A DNA stretch of 5,779 nucleotides from JBEKTY01 sp049515555 (lineage in GTDB: Bacteria > Planctomycetota > Planctomycetia > Pirellulales > Thermoguttaceae): positions 1-5,779 of the forward strand of contig JBEKTY010000300.1 of NCBI GenBank assembly GCA_049515555.1. Direction: 5' to 3'. The notes under the pieces are model-generated. The model was not told the DNA's origin. It worked only from the letters and a program-made list of their open reading frames with translations, and did not search any database. Below, in pieces: positions 1-5,779 of the stretch (positions within the stretch are counted from its first letter, which is position 1; every line of letters starts with the position of its first letter). Position numbers and translations under genes: made by a program.

Positions 1-34
1 CCGGTTTCAACTTGCGAATCTGATCGGCGTCCAT
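1..34 (-). CDS. 5' end of a leftward gene, possibly an IS701-type transposase (partial)
   Basis: The reverse strand reads ATG then codons for MDADQIRKLKP before leaving the window at base 1. The start is well supported: a perfect AAGGAGG (reverse complement of 42-48) sits 7 bases upstream of the ATG. From memory, planctomycete IS701-family DDE transposases often open with a short M-x-x-x-QI-x-x-LKP segment before the conserved 'FDDCF' region, which would lie outside this window. Eleven residues cannot prove the family, so the product is an inference; that a translated gene starts here is much surer. If it is a transposase, the end of the insertion sequence should lie between about 35 and 165. 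No terminal inverted repeat can be recognised because the other end is not in the window. Confidence 0.5.
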   Translation of the reverse strand, partial: MDADQIRKLKP

Positions 35-70
35 GCCACGGCCTCCTTGGTGAAGCAGAACGCCTATAGA

Positions 71-88
71 TTCGCCAATTTCGCCAAT
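71..88. repeat. Perfect 9-bp tandem duplication TTCGCCAAT x2
   Basis: TTCGCCAAT occurs at 71-79 and again, directly abutting, at 80-88. It lies in the AT-richer stretch upstream of the leftward partial gene. It may be a small slippage duplication or part of an insertion-sequence end or promoter region. No function can be assigned from the sequence. Confidence 0.6.
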
Positions 89-164
89 TCATGCAATATC
101 AATCTTGCGCAGTAATACTAATCGAAACCATTTAATTCTGCCCTTAGCGCGGCGGCAGTTGCGC

Positions 165-308
165 AGGGGCAAGAACTGCATGAGCCGGCAGATCGCGAGC
201 GAGCGTTTTCAACTCGTATTGCTCCCGGGGCTGGGCGGGGAACGGTTTTATGCGAAAGGCCCGCGCGTCTGTGGAGTACCTGCCGCGGCCTGCGCCAAGG
301 GATGTCTA
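165..308 (+). pseudogene. Internally deleted, frameshifted copy of the alpha/beta-hydrolase gene
   Basis: From the AGGGG ribosome-binding site (165-169) and ATG at 180 to about 240, this matches the start of the intact hydrolase at 1908-1983; the peptide MSRQIASERFQLVLLPGLG parallels MSRQITTDRFQLVLLPGLG. From 241 on it jumps to match the last codons and 3' flank of the same gene (about 2568-2635), including GGAGTA where the intact copy has its GTGGAGTAG stop, and the shared GGCCTGCGCCAA. The offset between copies changes from 1743 to 2327, so about 584 bases are missing. That is not a multiple of three, so the tail is read in the wrong frame. The reading frame from 180 runs to a stop at 354-356 (58 aa). 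It keeps the oxyanion-hole strand but lacks the nucleophile elbow and the acid residue, so it cannot be a working hydrolase. The match extends past the stop, showing that a DNA segment was duplicated, not only a coding sequence. Confidence 0.85.
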
Positions 309-352
309 AAGACGAAGGGCCGTGGGGACGGATCTTCGGCCGAAATCCCGTC

Positions 353-380
353 TTGACTCCCCCTTTGTGCGCGGTACCAT
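353..380 (+). promoter_or_regulatory. Sigma70-like promoter TTGACT-16-TACCAT
   Basis: TTGACT at 353-358 and TACCAT at 375-380 are separated by 16 bases, and the second box is flanked as GGTACCATG, a layout often seen upstream of planctomycete genes. Transcription would begin near 387, giving a leader of about 105 bases before the gene at 493. The -35 box is a 5/6 match to consensus and the -10 box a 4/6 match. There is no experimental support. Confidence 0.5.
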
Positions 381-492
381 GACGCACGGTGACTTGGCTG
401 GCGCGACCCGCGGGAGCGGAGTCTGCCTTGCGGGCCGTCCCGGCGGACACAGTGTAATTTAGAACATCATTGGTAACGACGGTCGAAACACG

Positions 493-1056
493 ATGTGCAT
501 AGAGCTACGTATCAACGACGGGGATGATCCTGCGTTTGTGCGGTGCGTTAAGTGCCTGCTGGCACGGGATGTCGCGGCAGCCCAGCCCGAGCGGGTCTAT
601 CTCGCACGCATGGATAACTGGTTCGGCGATCGCTGGTATAGTTTCCGTGGCAAGTATAAGGGTGCGGCTCAACCTAGTCAAGAGCATGGACCGCGACGTT
701 TCATCGTACCGCCGTTCATTCCTCGGCGGCTTCTATCGGAGGTTTGCTATGAACGGATCGATGACAGCCACTACGTTCCTGTTGAACCAGGTGCGCGACT
801 TGTGATCTACCAGTACGGCGGCGAAATCTCAAGGCGCTACGTTGACCGCTTTACAGGGAGCGGTCTCTTGATGTGGTACAGCGGGAACTCCACAACCCGA
901 GATATGGCCAGTGCGATGGTGTTTGTGAACACGGCAACCGTTACAGGGGGGTGGTATCTGGGCGTTCGCCGCAAGGCGAGCGGATGGCAATTCCAGAAGG
1001 GGATTGGGATCACCAAGAGGGAACTTGAAGAGTACCGAACTGCCGACACGGCGTAG
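493..1056 (+). CDS. Hypothetical protein, 187 aa, with a DNWFGDRW core
   Basis: This is an intact reading frame of 187 residues with no recognised function. An in-frame stop at 460-462 and no other ATG, GTG or TTG after it make ATG 493 the only reasonable start, although no good ribosome-binding site precedes it. The centre has a conserved-looking core: VYLARMDNWFGDRWYSFRGK at about 35-54, then IVPPFIP at 71-77 and a C-terminal beta-rich part rich in Trp, Tyr and Gly (about 103-171). There is no signal peptide, membrane segment or cysteine metal site; three cysteines (C2, C18, C21) and a fourth at C85 are scattered. The pattern looks like a small soluble alpha/beta protein. It is preceded by a plausible promoter and followed at once by a stem-loop, so it may be a single-gene transcript. 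It is flanked by gene remnants on both sides yet is itself unbroken, which suggests it is under selection or recently arrived. Base composition is less GC-rich than that of the large gene to the right. Confidence 0.7.
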   Translation: MCIELRINDGDDPAFVRCVKCLLARDVAAAQPERVYLARMDNWFGDRWYSFRGKYKGAAQPSQEHGPRRFIVPPFIPRRLLSEVCYERIDDSHYVPVEPGARLVIYQYGGEISRRYVDRFTGSGLLMWYSGNSTTRDMASAMVFVNTATVTGGWYLGVRRKASGWQFQKGIGITKRELEEYRTADTA

Positions 1057-1058
1057 CT

Positions 1059-1088
1059 CGCAGAGTCCGCTTCGCGGACCACGCTGCG
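1059..1088 (+). terminator. Two-tier stem-loop just after the 493-1056 gene
   Basis: Two bases after the stop codon, CGCAG (1059-1063) pairs with CTGCG (1084-1088), and inside it GTCCGC (1065-1070) pairs with GCGGAC (1074-1079) around a TTC loop. The position suggests a transcription end or mRNA 3' protection, but no run of T follows, so it is not a standard intrinsic terminator. The core CCGCTTCGCGGA is repeated at 1886-1897, so it may instead be a dispersed repeat. Confidence 0.4.
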
Positions 1089-1156
1089 CGCGGCGGGGAC
1101 GCCTCCCGTCGGTATAGCGAACATGAAACCATCGTCGCGGAGCCCTGTAACGGTGC

Positions 1157-1807
1157 TTGGTATTCGGCAGCGAGGTCCGGTTGGAGCCGTCGCAGCCGAC
1201 GGGAGACGCGCCGTGCCCAAACTGCGGTTGTATAATCCGGTTTCGGCAGGCAAGTGGCATGCGAGAGGATCGAAAGGTGGCTGAGGAAACAAAGCGAACA
1301 ATCCAGGATTGGGTCACGCATATCACCGAACTGTCGAGATCGAAAGTCCCGCCCCCAGAATATTTCCGGGAACTCCTCGATGGCGTCGTGCGAACGCTGG
1401 CAGCCCGAGGCGGGGTCATTTGGCTGCTGGACTATGGGAAACTGAGGGTTCAGTACCACACCGGACTTGAAAGTGTCGGGATTTCCGAAAACATACTCCG
1501 CGAGCCGGATCACGTTCAATTGGTGGAAACGATCCTGGCAACGGGCACAGCATCTTCCACGCCTCCGCGGTCAGCCTCGCAGATCGTTCAATCGCAAGGG
1601 AATCCGACGGATTTCCTGGTGCTTCTGTGCCCCCTAATACATGCTTACGAGCCAAGAGGAGTCGTCGAGGTTTTTTAACGCGTCGAGGCGGCTCCGCCCG
1701 TACAGCATGCCTATCTTCGATACCTTACACAGATTTGCGAAATCGCAGGCCAGAGTGCGATCTTTTGCTCCATTGGGAAGAGGCCGTGGTGGAGATTCTG
1801 GAAGTGA
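1157..1807 (+). pseudogene. Broken GAF-domain protein gene (nonsense stop at 1676)
   Basis: The open part (1157-1678, 173 codons, TTG start; or 1259-1678 from an ATG, 139 aa) matches by recollection the N-terminal GAF-like region of a planctomycete family of membrane-fusion (HlyD-like) adaptors. Residues from M35 give a helical KVAEETKRTIQDWVTHITEL segment, then EYFRELLDGVVRTLAARGGVIWLLD, and finally GNPTDFLVLLCPL...GVVEVF. At 1676-1678 the frame meets TAA where a glutamine CAA is expected. Continuing in the same frame gives RVEAAPPVQHAYLRYLTQIC (1679-1738), which is how the family continues after VEVFQR, so the TAA looks like a one-base nonsense change. The likeness fades near 1751 and the frame ends at TGA 1805-1807, so the 3' bulk of the gene is missing. 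The first 34 residues (RLEPSQPTGDAPCPNCG) look like a separate CPxC zinc-ribbon-like module joined in frame. A short 139-173 aa protein could still be made, but function is doubtful. Confidence 0.65.
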
Positions 1808-1922
1808 GCGGGTTCTGGCGATGCCAACCGGCGCGCTCCCACATCCCTGTGACTCCGGCCGCCTACACAGCATGCCCGCCCGGCCGCTTCGCGGATGCTG
1901 AAGGTATAGGGGCAACAACTGC

Positions 1923-2606
1923 ATGAGCCGGCAGATCACGACCGACCGTTTCCAACTCGTGTTGCTCCCGGGACTGGGTGCGGACTACCGCCAGTGGGAG
2001 CCGCAGGAGGCGGCTTTTCCGGGTTTGATTGTGCCGCCGTGGATTCCGCCGCTGCGCGGAGATACCTTGCCGAGCTATGCGGCGCGTTTGGCCGAGACTG
2101 TCCCGTGCCAGAAGCCTCTCATCCTCGGCGGTTCCTCGTTCGGAGGCATGTTGGCCTGTGAAATGGCCCGACACCTGCAACCGAGGGCCGTGATCCTGGT
2201 CGGAAGTTGCCGCCGGCCCAAATCGCTCAACCGCGGAGTGCTCTCGCTGAGACCGATTCTGTGCCGGATTCCCTGCTGGGGGATCAAAATCAGCAGGCCG
2301 CTGGCCCCCTTCGCCGTACAGACATTCCGCAATCTGACGCCCGAGTCCAGGCGATTGTGTGCAACGATGTTCCGGGGTGCCGATCCCGAGTGGACAAGGT
2401 GGGCGATTGGGGCTATCCTCAGATGGCAGCCGACACCACTTGCCGACACGCCGGTCTTTCATATCCACGGCCGGCGGGATCGGATGATCCGGGCCTCGAC
2501 GATAGCGCCCGACTTCCTGGTGCCGGATGGCGGCCATCTGATCAACCTCTCCCATGCCGAGCAGGTGAACGATTTTGTCCGCAAGGTCCTCATGTCCGTG
2601 GAGTAG
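1923..2606 (+). CDS. Alpha/beta-fold hydrolase, 227 aa
   Basis: This is a complete serine-hydrolase-fold protein of usual length for small bacterial alpha/beta hydrolases. Visible elements in order: strand and oxyanion-hole motif LVLLPGLGAD (12-21); nucleophile elbow GGSSFGG (69-75) with S72 as nucleophile; a variable, Arg- and Pro-rich cap (about 96-170); acid D186 in HIHGRRDRM; and catalytic H205 in DGGHLINL. All three triad residues are present, so it is probably active as an esterase, lipase or thioesterase-like enzyme; the substrate cannot be told. There is no signal peptide, so it should be cytoplasmic. The ATG at 1923 has an AGGGG ribosome-binding site (1908-1912), 10 bases upstream and shared with the damaged copy at 165-308, which supports this start. 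The next gene begins 125 bases after the stop on the same strand, so co-transcription is possible but not shown. No clear promoter was found upstream. Confidence 0.88.
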   Translation: MSRQITTDRFQLVLLPGLGADYRQWEPQEAAFPGLIVPPWIPPLRGDTLPSYAARLAETVPCQKPLILGGSSFGGMLACEMARHLQPRAVILVGSCRRPKSLNRGVLSLRPILCRIPCWGIKISRPLAPFAVQTFRNLTPESRRLCATMFRGADPEWTRWAIGAILRWQPTPLADTPVFHIHGRRDRMIRASTIAPDFLVPDGGHLINLSHAEQVNDFVRKVLMSVE

Positions 2607-2718
2607 TCGCCGGGGCCTGCGCCAAAGGATGGACAAGATGGCCGGTGCCCTCGCGAGCGCGTTGCAAGGGGCTTCCCGGATTCCAGTTCGCTGGTACGAC
2701 ATTGCAAGATAACACGAT

Positions 2719-2727
2719 AGAAGGAGA
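2719..2727 (+). promoter_or_regulatory. Ribosome-binding site AGAAGGAGA for the propeller gene
   Basis: AAGGAG at 2721-2726 lies 5 bases before ATG 2732. It settles the start: the same frame stays open back to 2207 through the hydrolase gene, but only here does a strong Shine-Dalgarno sequence coincide with a signal peptide. Confidence 0.8.
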
Positions 2728-2731
2728 AGCC

Positions 2732-5482
2732 ATGCTCATCCATCGCCCACTTCTAGTTGTCGTCATCGGGCTGCTGTTGGGCGCCGCCGCGGCGGCCGAG
2801 GACTGGACACAGTTCAAGTACGACTGCCGCCATTCGGGCGACGTGCCGGATCGGCAACTGCGGGTGCCGCTGGGATTGGTGGCGGCCGTGCCGCTTTCGG
2901 ACGCGATCTTCACCGCCCCCGTCGTGGCCGGGGGCCGGGTGTACGTGGTCGATGGCTCGGGCGTAGCGACGGCGCTGGATGCGGCGACGCTCCGCCCCGT
3001 GTGGCGAGTGCAAACCCGCGGCGGAGCGGCCAACTGCAACAACGTCTCCTCGCCGGCCCTGGCCGGGGGCTACCTGCACTTCGGCACCATGGCCGGCGTG
3101 TACTACGTGCTGGAGGCGGCCAGCGGCAAAGTGGTCCGCGAGATCGCCTGCGGCGAGCCGATCCTCAGCACGCCCGTCGTCGGCCGCGATCGGGTGTACT
3201 TCGCCACCTTGGGGGCCCGGCTGTACGCCCTGCGGCCCGACGGCGAAATCTGCTGGCAATGGGATTTCGTCCGCGAGCACCTGGGTTTCAAGGGCGACCG
3301 CTGGAGCGGCGCCGACTGGGCCCGGCACCTGAAACGCCGCGTTACGCTGAGCGAGCAGTTCCTCTGCTCGCGAGACATCGCCCTGGACGGCCAAACGGCC
3401 GCCGCGCCGGCCGGCGGCAACCGACAACTGTCAACCGACAACCGACAACTGACAACCGACAACCGACAACTGCCATCGGGCGGCCAAACGGTTGTCATGC
3501 CCGCCGGCGGGGCAGTGGTCTGGCTCGAAGACCTGGGCCACGAGGCCAAAGTCCGCCGCCTGCACCTCCAGTACACCGCCACCTTCGGGCTGAGCATCGG
3601 CGGCGACGGCACGGTCTACCGCCAGTGGCATTGGCTGGACAACACCGGGCAGGTCGATATCCTGCGGCCTTCCCAGGCCGGGCCCAAGGAAGTCATCCTC
3701 CAGGGCCGCCAGACGTTGCACGACTTCGATGTGTCGGTCGATGAGACCGTCGGGAGCGGCAAAGAGGGGCGGACCTACGTGCCCGGAACTAAGAGCAGCA
3801 CCGCGGGCGGGCTGCTGAGCTTCTGCCCGGTGAGCGTGCGGGGGACCGACCTGTACCGCTGCCGGCCCGAGCAAGGCTTCGCCTTCTGCCGGCACACGCT
3901 TGCAGCCAAGCCGCACAGTTATGCGGGCTGCTATCCGTCGATTTGCTCGCCGGTTCTGGTGGGCGATCAGGCCGTGTACGGCGGGCTGGACGGGGCGCTG
4001 TACGTGGTGCCCATCGAGGGCGGCCGGCCGTGGCGCTTCGCCACGGGGCTGGGGAAGGCCATCTCGGCCCCCGTGGCCGTGTGCGACGGGCGCATCTATT
4101 TCGGTTGCGACGACGGGTACCTGTACGTCTTGGGCCCCGGCGGCCAGGCCCCGCTGCCCACCACAGACCGGCAGTTGTGGAAGGTTCGCAGCCCGCTGGT
4201 CGGCCCGGCGGCCGGCGGGCAGTACGATCGCGTCACCAGTTTCCACGACGCGGCCAACAGCAACTTCGACGATCAGCAGATCCGGCTGCCGCTGCGGATG
4301 CGGTGGATCCGCCGCTACGAGGGCACGGGCAAGCATTTCTCGGCGTTCGGCGGGGGGCGGATGTATACGCACACGGCCGAGGGCCAGATCTTCGCCGTCG
4401 AGCAGGCCACCGGCCGGCTGCTCTGGCGGCGGTACTTCCCCGGCGTGCACATCTGCTACACCGCGCCCGTTTACGACCGGGAGCGGGTGCTCGTGCCGCA
4501 GGCCGGGCTGGCCGACTGCCGCTTGCGGTGCCTGGACGCCGCCACCGGCGCACTGCTGTGGGAAGCCCCCTTCTCCGGCTCGCCCAGTTGGAACCGCCAG
4601 CAGCCGCCGCTCGTCTACAAGGACCTGGCGGTCTATGCGTTCAGCACGGGCAAGTACGGGCCCGAGGTCCCCGCCGCGGAGCGAATGGAATGGCTGTTCG
4701 AGCACCAGAACATCCCACGCTTCCCGGCCAGCCACCGGCCGCTGCTGCGGGCCTACGACCTCCGCACGGGCCGCACGGTGTGGACCCAAGACTTCTCGCA
4801 ATACGGCTCGGGCGGCGACGACGCCGGGGTCTGCCTCCTGGACGGCCGGCTCTATTATTCCTGCTTCTTCGGCCGCTCGCCCAGGCTGCCTTCCGGCGGG
4901 CCCGGGCCGCAGGGCGTCACCGCGGCCCTCGAGCCGGAGACCGGCCGCGTCGTGTGGCACACCACGGAGTATTCGCTTCGCGGGGGCTCGACCCTCTCGG
5001 CCCGCCAGGGCCGGCTGTACCTGGGCGGATACAACCCCCTGCCCGGCACGAAAGACTGCCACGTGTGGTGTCTCGATGCGGCCGACGGCTCGCTGGTGTG
5101 GCGCTCGGACCCGCTGTCGTTGGCCATTCACTGCCCCACGCTGGGCCCGCAGTTCATCTTTGTCCACGCCCAGTATCTCAACGGCTATCTGCTGGACCCG
5201 GCCAACGGCAAGGTCCGCACCACGCTGGCCCAAGACTGCAAGTGTACCCGCTTCACCCAAGCGGGCTCCTGCCTGATCGGCCCGGCCATGGATGTCAACG
5301 ATCTGGCCGACCCCGATCACATCCGGCTCTTGAGCAGCGGCCCACGGCTCGACCCCAGCGAATGTATCGGCGGCTGCGTGTCCAACGGCCGGCTGTTCTA
5401 CACGGGCAACGGCGGCGGCATGCAGGCCTGCCAGGTCTACGGCGAGGAAGCCGCCGGCGACCCGCCCTGGCTGACCAAGTAA
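2732..5482 (+). CDS. Secreted PQQ-like (BamB/PQQ-repeat) double beta-propeller protein, 916 aa
   Basis: The protein opens with a signal peptide (charged MLIHR, hydrophobic 7-17, Ala-rich to about 22, likely cut before E23-D24), so it should act in the periplasm or outside the cytoplasm. The rest is built from beta-propeller blades of the PQQ-repeat kind, each with a 'GGRVYV...G.LYALDAATG..LW' pattern; clear ones are near 60-97, 101-141, 142-179, 403-439, 440-471, 534-571, 575-616, 670-690, 729-749, 750-796 and 810-838. There appear to be two propellers: the segment at 25-50 (W-x-x-FKYDCRHSG...RQLRVPL) is echoed at 501-524 (FHDAANS...QQIRLPL). Such proteins usually serve as scaffolds or, with PQQ, as dehydrogenases. 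No CxxCH haem motif is present and I cannot see a PQQ-dehydrogenase active site, so a binding or scaffold role is safer. There are 26 cysteines, many for an exported protein. An in-frame simple-repeat insertion occupies residues 230-247. Gene and protein are otherwise intact. Confidence 0.88.
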   Translation: MLIHRPLLVVVIGLLLGAAAAAEDWTQFKYDCRHSGDVPDRQLRVPLGLVAAVPLSDAIFTAPVVAGGRVYVVDGSGVATALDAATLRPVWRVQTRGGAANCNNVSSPALAGGYLHFGTMAGVYYVLEAASGKVVREIACGEPILSTPVVGRDRVYFATLGARLYALRPDGEICWQWDFVREHLGFKGDRWSGADWARHLKRRVTLSEQFLCSRDIALDGQTAAAPAGGNRQLSTDNRQLTTDNRQLPSGGQTVVMPAGGAVVWLEDLGHEAKVRRLHLQYTATFGLSIGGDGTVYRQWHWLDNTGQVDILRPSQAGPKEVILQGRQTLHDFDVSVDETVGSGKEGRTYVPGTKSSTAGGLLSFCPVSVRGTDLYRCRPEQGFAFCRHTLAAKPHSYAGCYPSICSPVLVGDQAVYGGLDGALYVVPIEGGRPWRFATGLGKAISAPVAVCDGRIYFGCDDGYLYVLGPGGQAPLPTTDRQLWKVRSPLVGPAAGGQYDRVTSFHDAANSNFDDQQIRLPLRMRWIRRYEGTGKHFSAFGGGRMYTHTAEGQIFAVEQATGRLLWRRYFPGVHICYTAPVYDRERVLVPQAGLADCRLRCLDAATGALLWEAPFSGSPSWNRQQPPLVYKDLAVYAFSTGKYGPEVPAAERMEWLFEHQNIPRFPASHRPLLRAYDLRTGRTVWTQDFSQYGSGGDDAGVCLLDGRLYYSCFFGRSPRLPSGGPGPQGVTAALEPETGRVVWHTTEYSLRGGSTLSARQGRLYLGGYNPLPGTKDCHVWCLDAADGSLVWRSDPLSLAIHCPTLGPQFIFVHAQYLNGYLLDPANGKVRTTLAQDCKCTRFTQAGSCLIGPAMDVNDLADPDHIRLLSSGPRLDPSECIGGCVSNGRLFYTGNGGGMQACQVYGEEAAGDPPWLTK
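3388..3510 (+). repeat. Imperfect 30-bp direct repeat flanking the heptamer array
   Basis: Bases 3388-3417 and 3481-3510 both begin CGGCCAAACGG and end GCCGGCGG, agreeing at 24 of 30 positions, 93 bases (31 codons) apart and in the same frame. The encoded segments are GQTAAAPAGG (220-229) and GQTVVMPAGG (251-260). Removing one copy plus the array would leave a smooth blade strand (RDIALDGQTVVMPAGGAVVWL), so the duplication probably arose together with the repeat insertion. Confidence 0.75.
3418..3473 (+). repeat. Tandem 7-bp repeat, eight units of CAACYGN, inside the propeller gene
   Basis: Eight contiguous heptamers fill 56 bases: CAACCGA, CAACTGT, CAACCGA, CAACCGA, CAACTGA, CAACCGA, CAACCGA, CAACTGC. 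Because three units equal 21 bases, the translation is itself a seven-residue repeat (NRQLSTD, NRQLTTD, NRQL) at residues 230-247, polar and likely a surface loop. Heptanucleotide arrays of this general kind occur as dispersed elements in several bacterial phyla (for example the STRR repeats of cyanobacteria). Membership of a genome-wide family here is an inference. Confidence 0.9.
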
Positions 5483-5750
5483 CCACCGGGTTCCGCAATC
5501 GGCGCCGGACTCAACGAACACCGTCATCTACCCCGCACCCCACCTGCCGGTCTATTGCCAAGTGCCGGCCGGGAGGGATAATTCCACAGTGGAGGGCCGT
5601 CTGCCTGGCACGTCGGCAGCGGATGGTCTGCGCATGACGGATGGGCCGGTCGTAGCGGGCGACGCGGTATGTGGGGCGACGCTGGCCCAGCCTAGCGCAG
5701 TGCTTCACAATTAAGGGGCTGTTTTCCGGGTAAACTTGGTAATCTGGGTG
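5483..5750. other. Intergenic stretch without a convincing gene
   Basis: Between the propeller gene and the terminal stem-loop I see no reading frame with a ribosome-binding site or recognisable protein. A 65-codon frame on the reverse strand (5511-5708) is rich in Arg and Cys and looks like non-coding GC-rich DNA. No T-run terminator follows the propeller gene; how its transcript ends is not visible. Confidence 0.5.
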
Positions 5751-5751
5751 C

Positions 5752-5774
5752 CACTGCTGGCTTGTCCAGCAGTG
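5752..5774. repeat. Perfect 9-bp inverted repeat, probable dispersed intergenic stem-loop
   Basis: CACTGCTGG (5752-5760) and CCAGCAGTG (5766-5774) are exact reverse complements around the 5-base loop CTTGT. No T-run follows within the window, so a standard terminator is not supported. From memory, this stem with its flanking GGGTGCCACTGC is a frequent intergenic repeat in planctomycete genomes, but that cannot be tested here. The element may continue past the right edge. Confidence 0.65.
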
Positions 5775-5779
5775 CCGAA

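Noticed and set aside
379..462. 27-codon frame starting at ATG 379
   Set aside because: Its start overlaps the -10 box and it has no ribosome-binding site or recognisable sequence.
700..735. Similarity of IVPPFIP in the 187-aa protein to IVPPWIP in the hydrolase
   Set aside because: The match is only seven residues with no agreement around it; treated as coincidence.
1231..1236. Exact TATAAT hexamer
   Set aside because: No suitable -35 box lies 16-18 bases upstream and it falls inside the CPxC-coding stretch; probably chance.
829..1519. Several reverse-strand frames of 150-200 codons
   Set aside because: They are low-quality Arg/Pro/Ser-rich translations overlapping the 493-1056 gene and the GAF remnant.
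1753..1820. Protein-like phrase DLLLHWEEAVVEILEVSGFW in another frame
   Set aside because: It is short, without start or homologous context, and could be chance; it was not joined to the GAF remnant.
1863..2702. 279-codon reverse-strand frame
   Set aside because: It is a shadow of the hydrolase, whose catalytic triad and conserved motifs are on the plus strand.
2207..2731. Upstream extension of the propeller reading frame through the hydrolase gene
   Set aside because: It overlaps the hydrolase in another frame and shows no protein-like sequence. The ribosome-binding site at 2719-2727 and the signal peptide fix the start at 2732.
3431..5527. 698-codon open frame on the reverse strand
   Set aside because: It is antisense to the propeller gene, Ala/Arg/Gly-rich, without a ribosome-binding site; long antisense frames are expected in GC-rich coding DNA.

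Overview
The window looks like a piece of a high-GC planctomycete chromosome (Planctomycetota, probably Pirellulales-like). This rests on three things recalled from family knowledge rather than a search: a very large secreted PQQ-type beta-propeller protein, a remnant of a GAF-domain protein family typical of planctomycetes, and a TTGACT-16-TACCAT promoter of the style seen there. GC content is uneven. The first ~1.8 kb is visibly poorer in GC and carries broken genes. The right half (from ~2.7 kb) is strongly GC-rich and holds one long intact gene.

Layout. Positions 1-34 (minus strand) are the first 11 codons of a gene running off the left edge, with a perfect ribosome-binding site; the start resembles IS701-type transposases. 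Positions 165-308 are an internally deleted, frameshifted copy of the alpha/beta-hydrolase gene that is intact at 1923-2606. A promoter-like pair at 353-380 precedes an intact hypothetical gene (493-1056, 187 aa), which is followed directly by a two-tier stem-loop. Positions 1157-1807 are a broken GAF-domain gene, stopped by a C-to-T type nonsense change at 1676 and truncated soon after. The intact hydrolase follows (1923-2606), then a 916-aa secreted double beta-propeller protein (2732-5482). The last ~300 bases hold no convincing gene and end in a 9-bp perfect stem-loop with the look of a dispersed intergenic repeat.

The genes do not form an obvious pathway. The left part reads as a plastic accessory segment (transposase edge, partial duplicate, pseudogene) next to a conserved-looking secreted protein. 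The most unusual item is inside the propeller gene: eight tandem copies of a 7-bp unit (CAACYGN) sit in frame between two imperfect copies of a 30-bp coding segment. This looks like a simple-repeat insertion tolerated as an extra surface loop. I found no RNA genes, CRISPR array or complete mobile element, and nothing that clearly amounts to a new multi-gene system.
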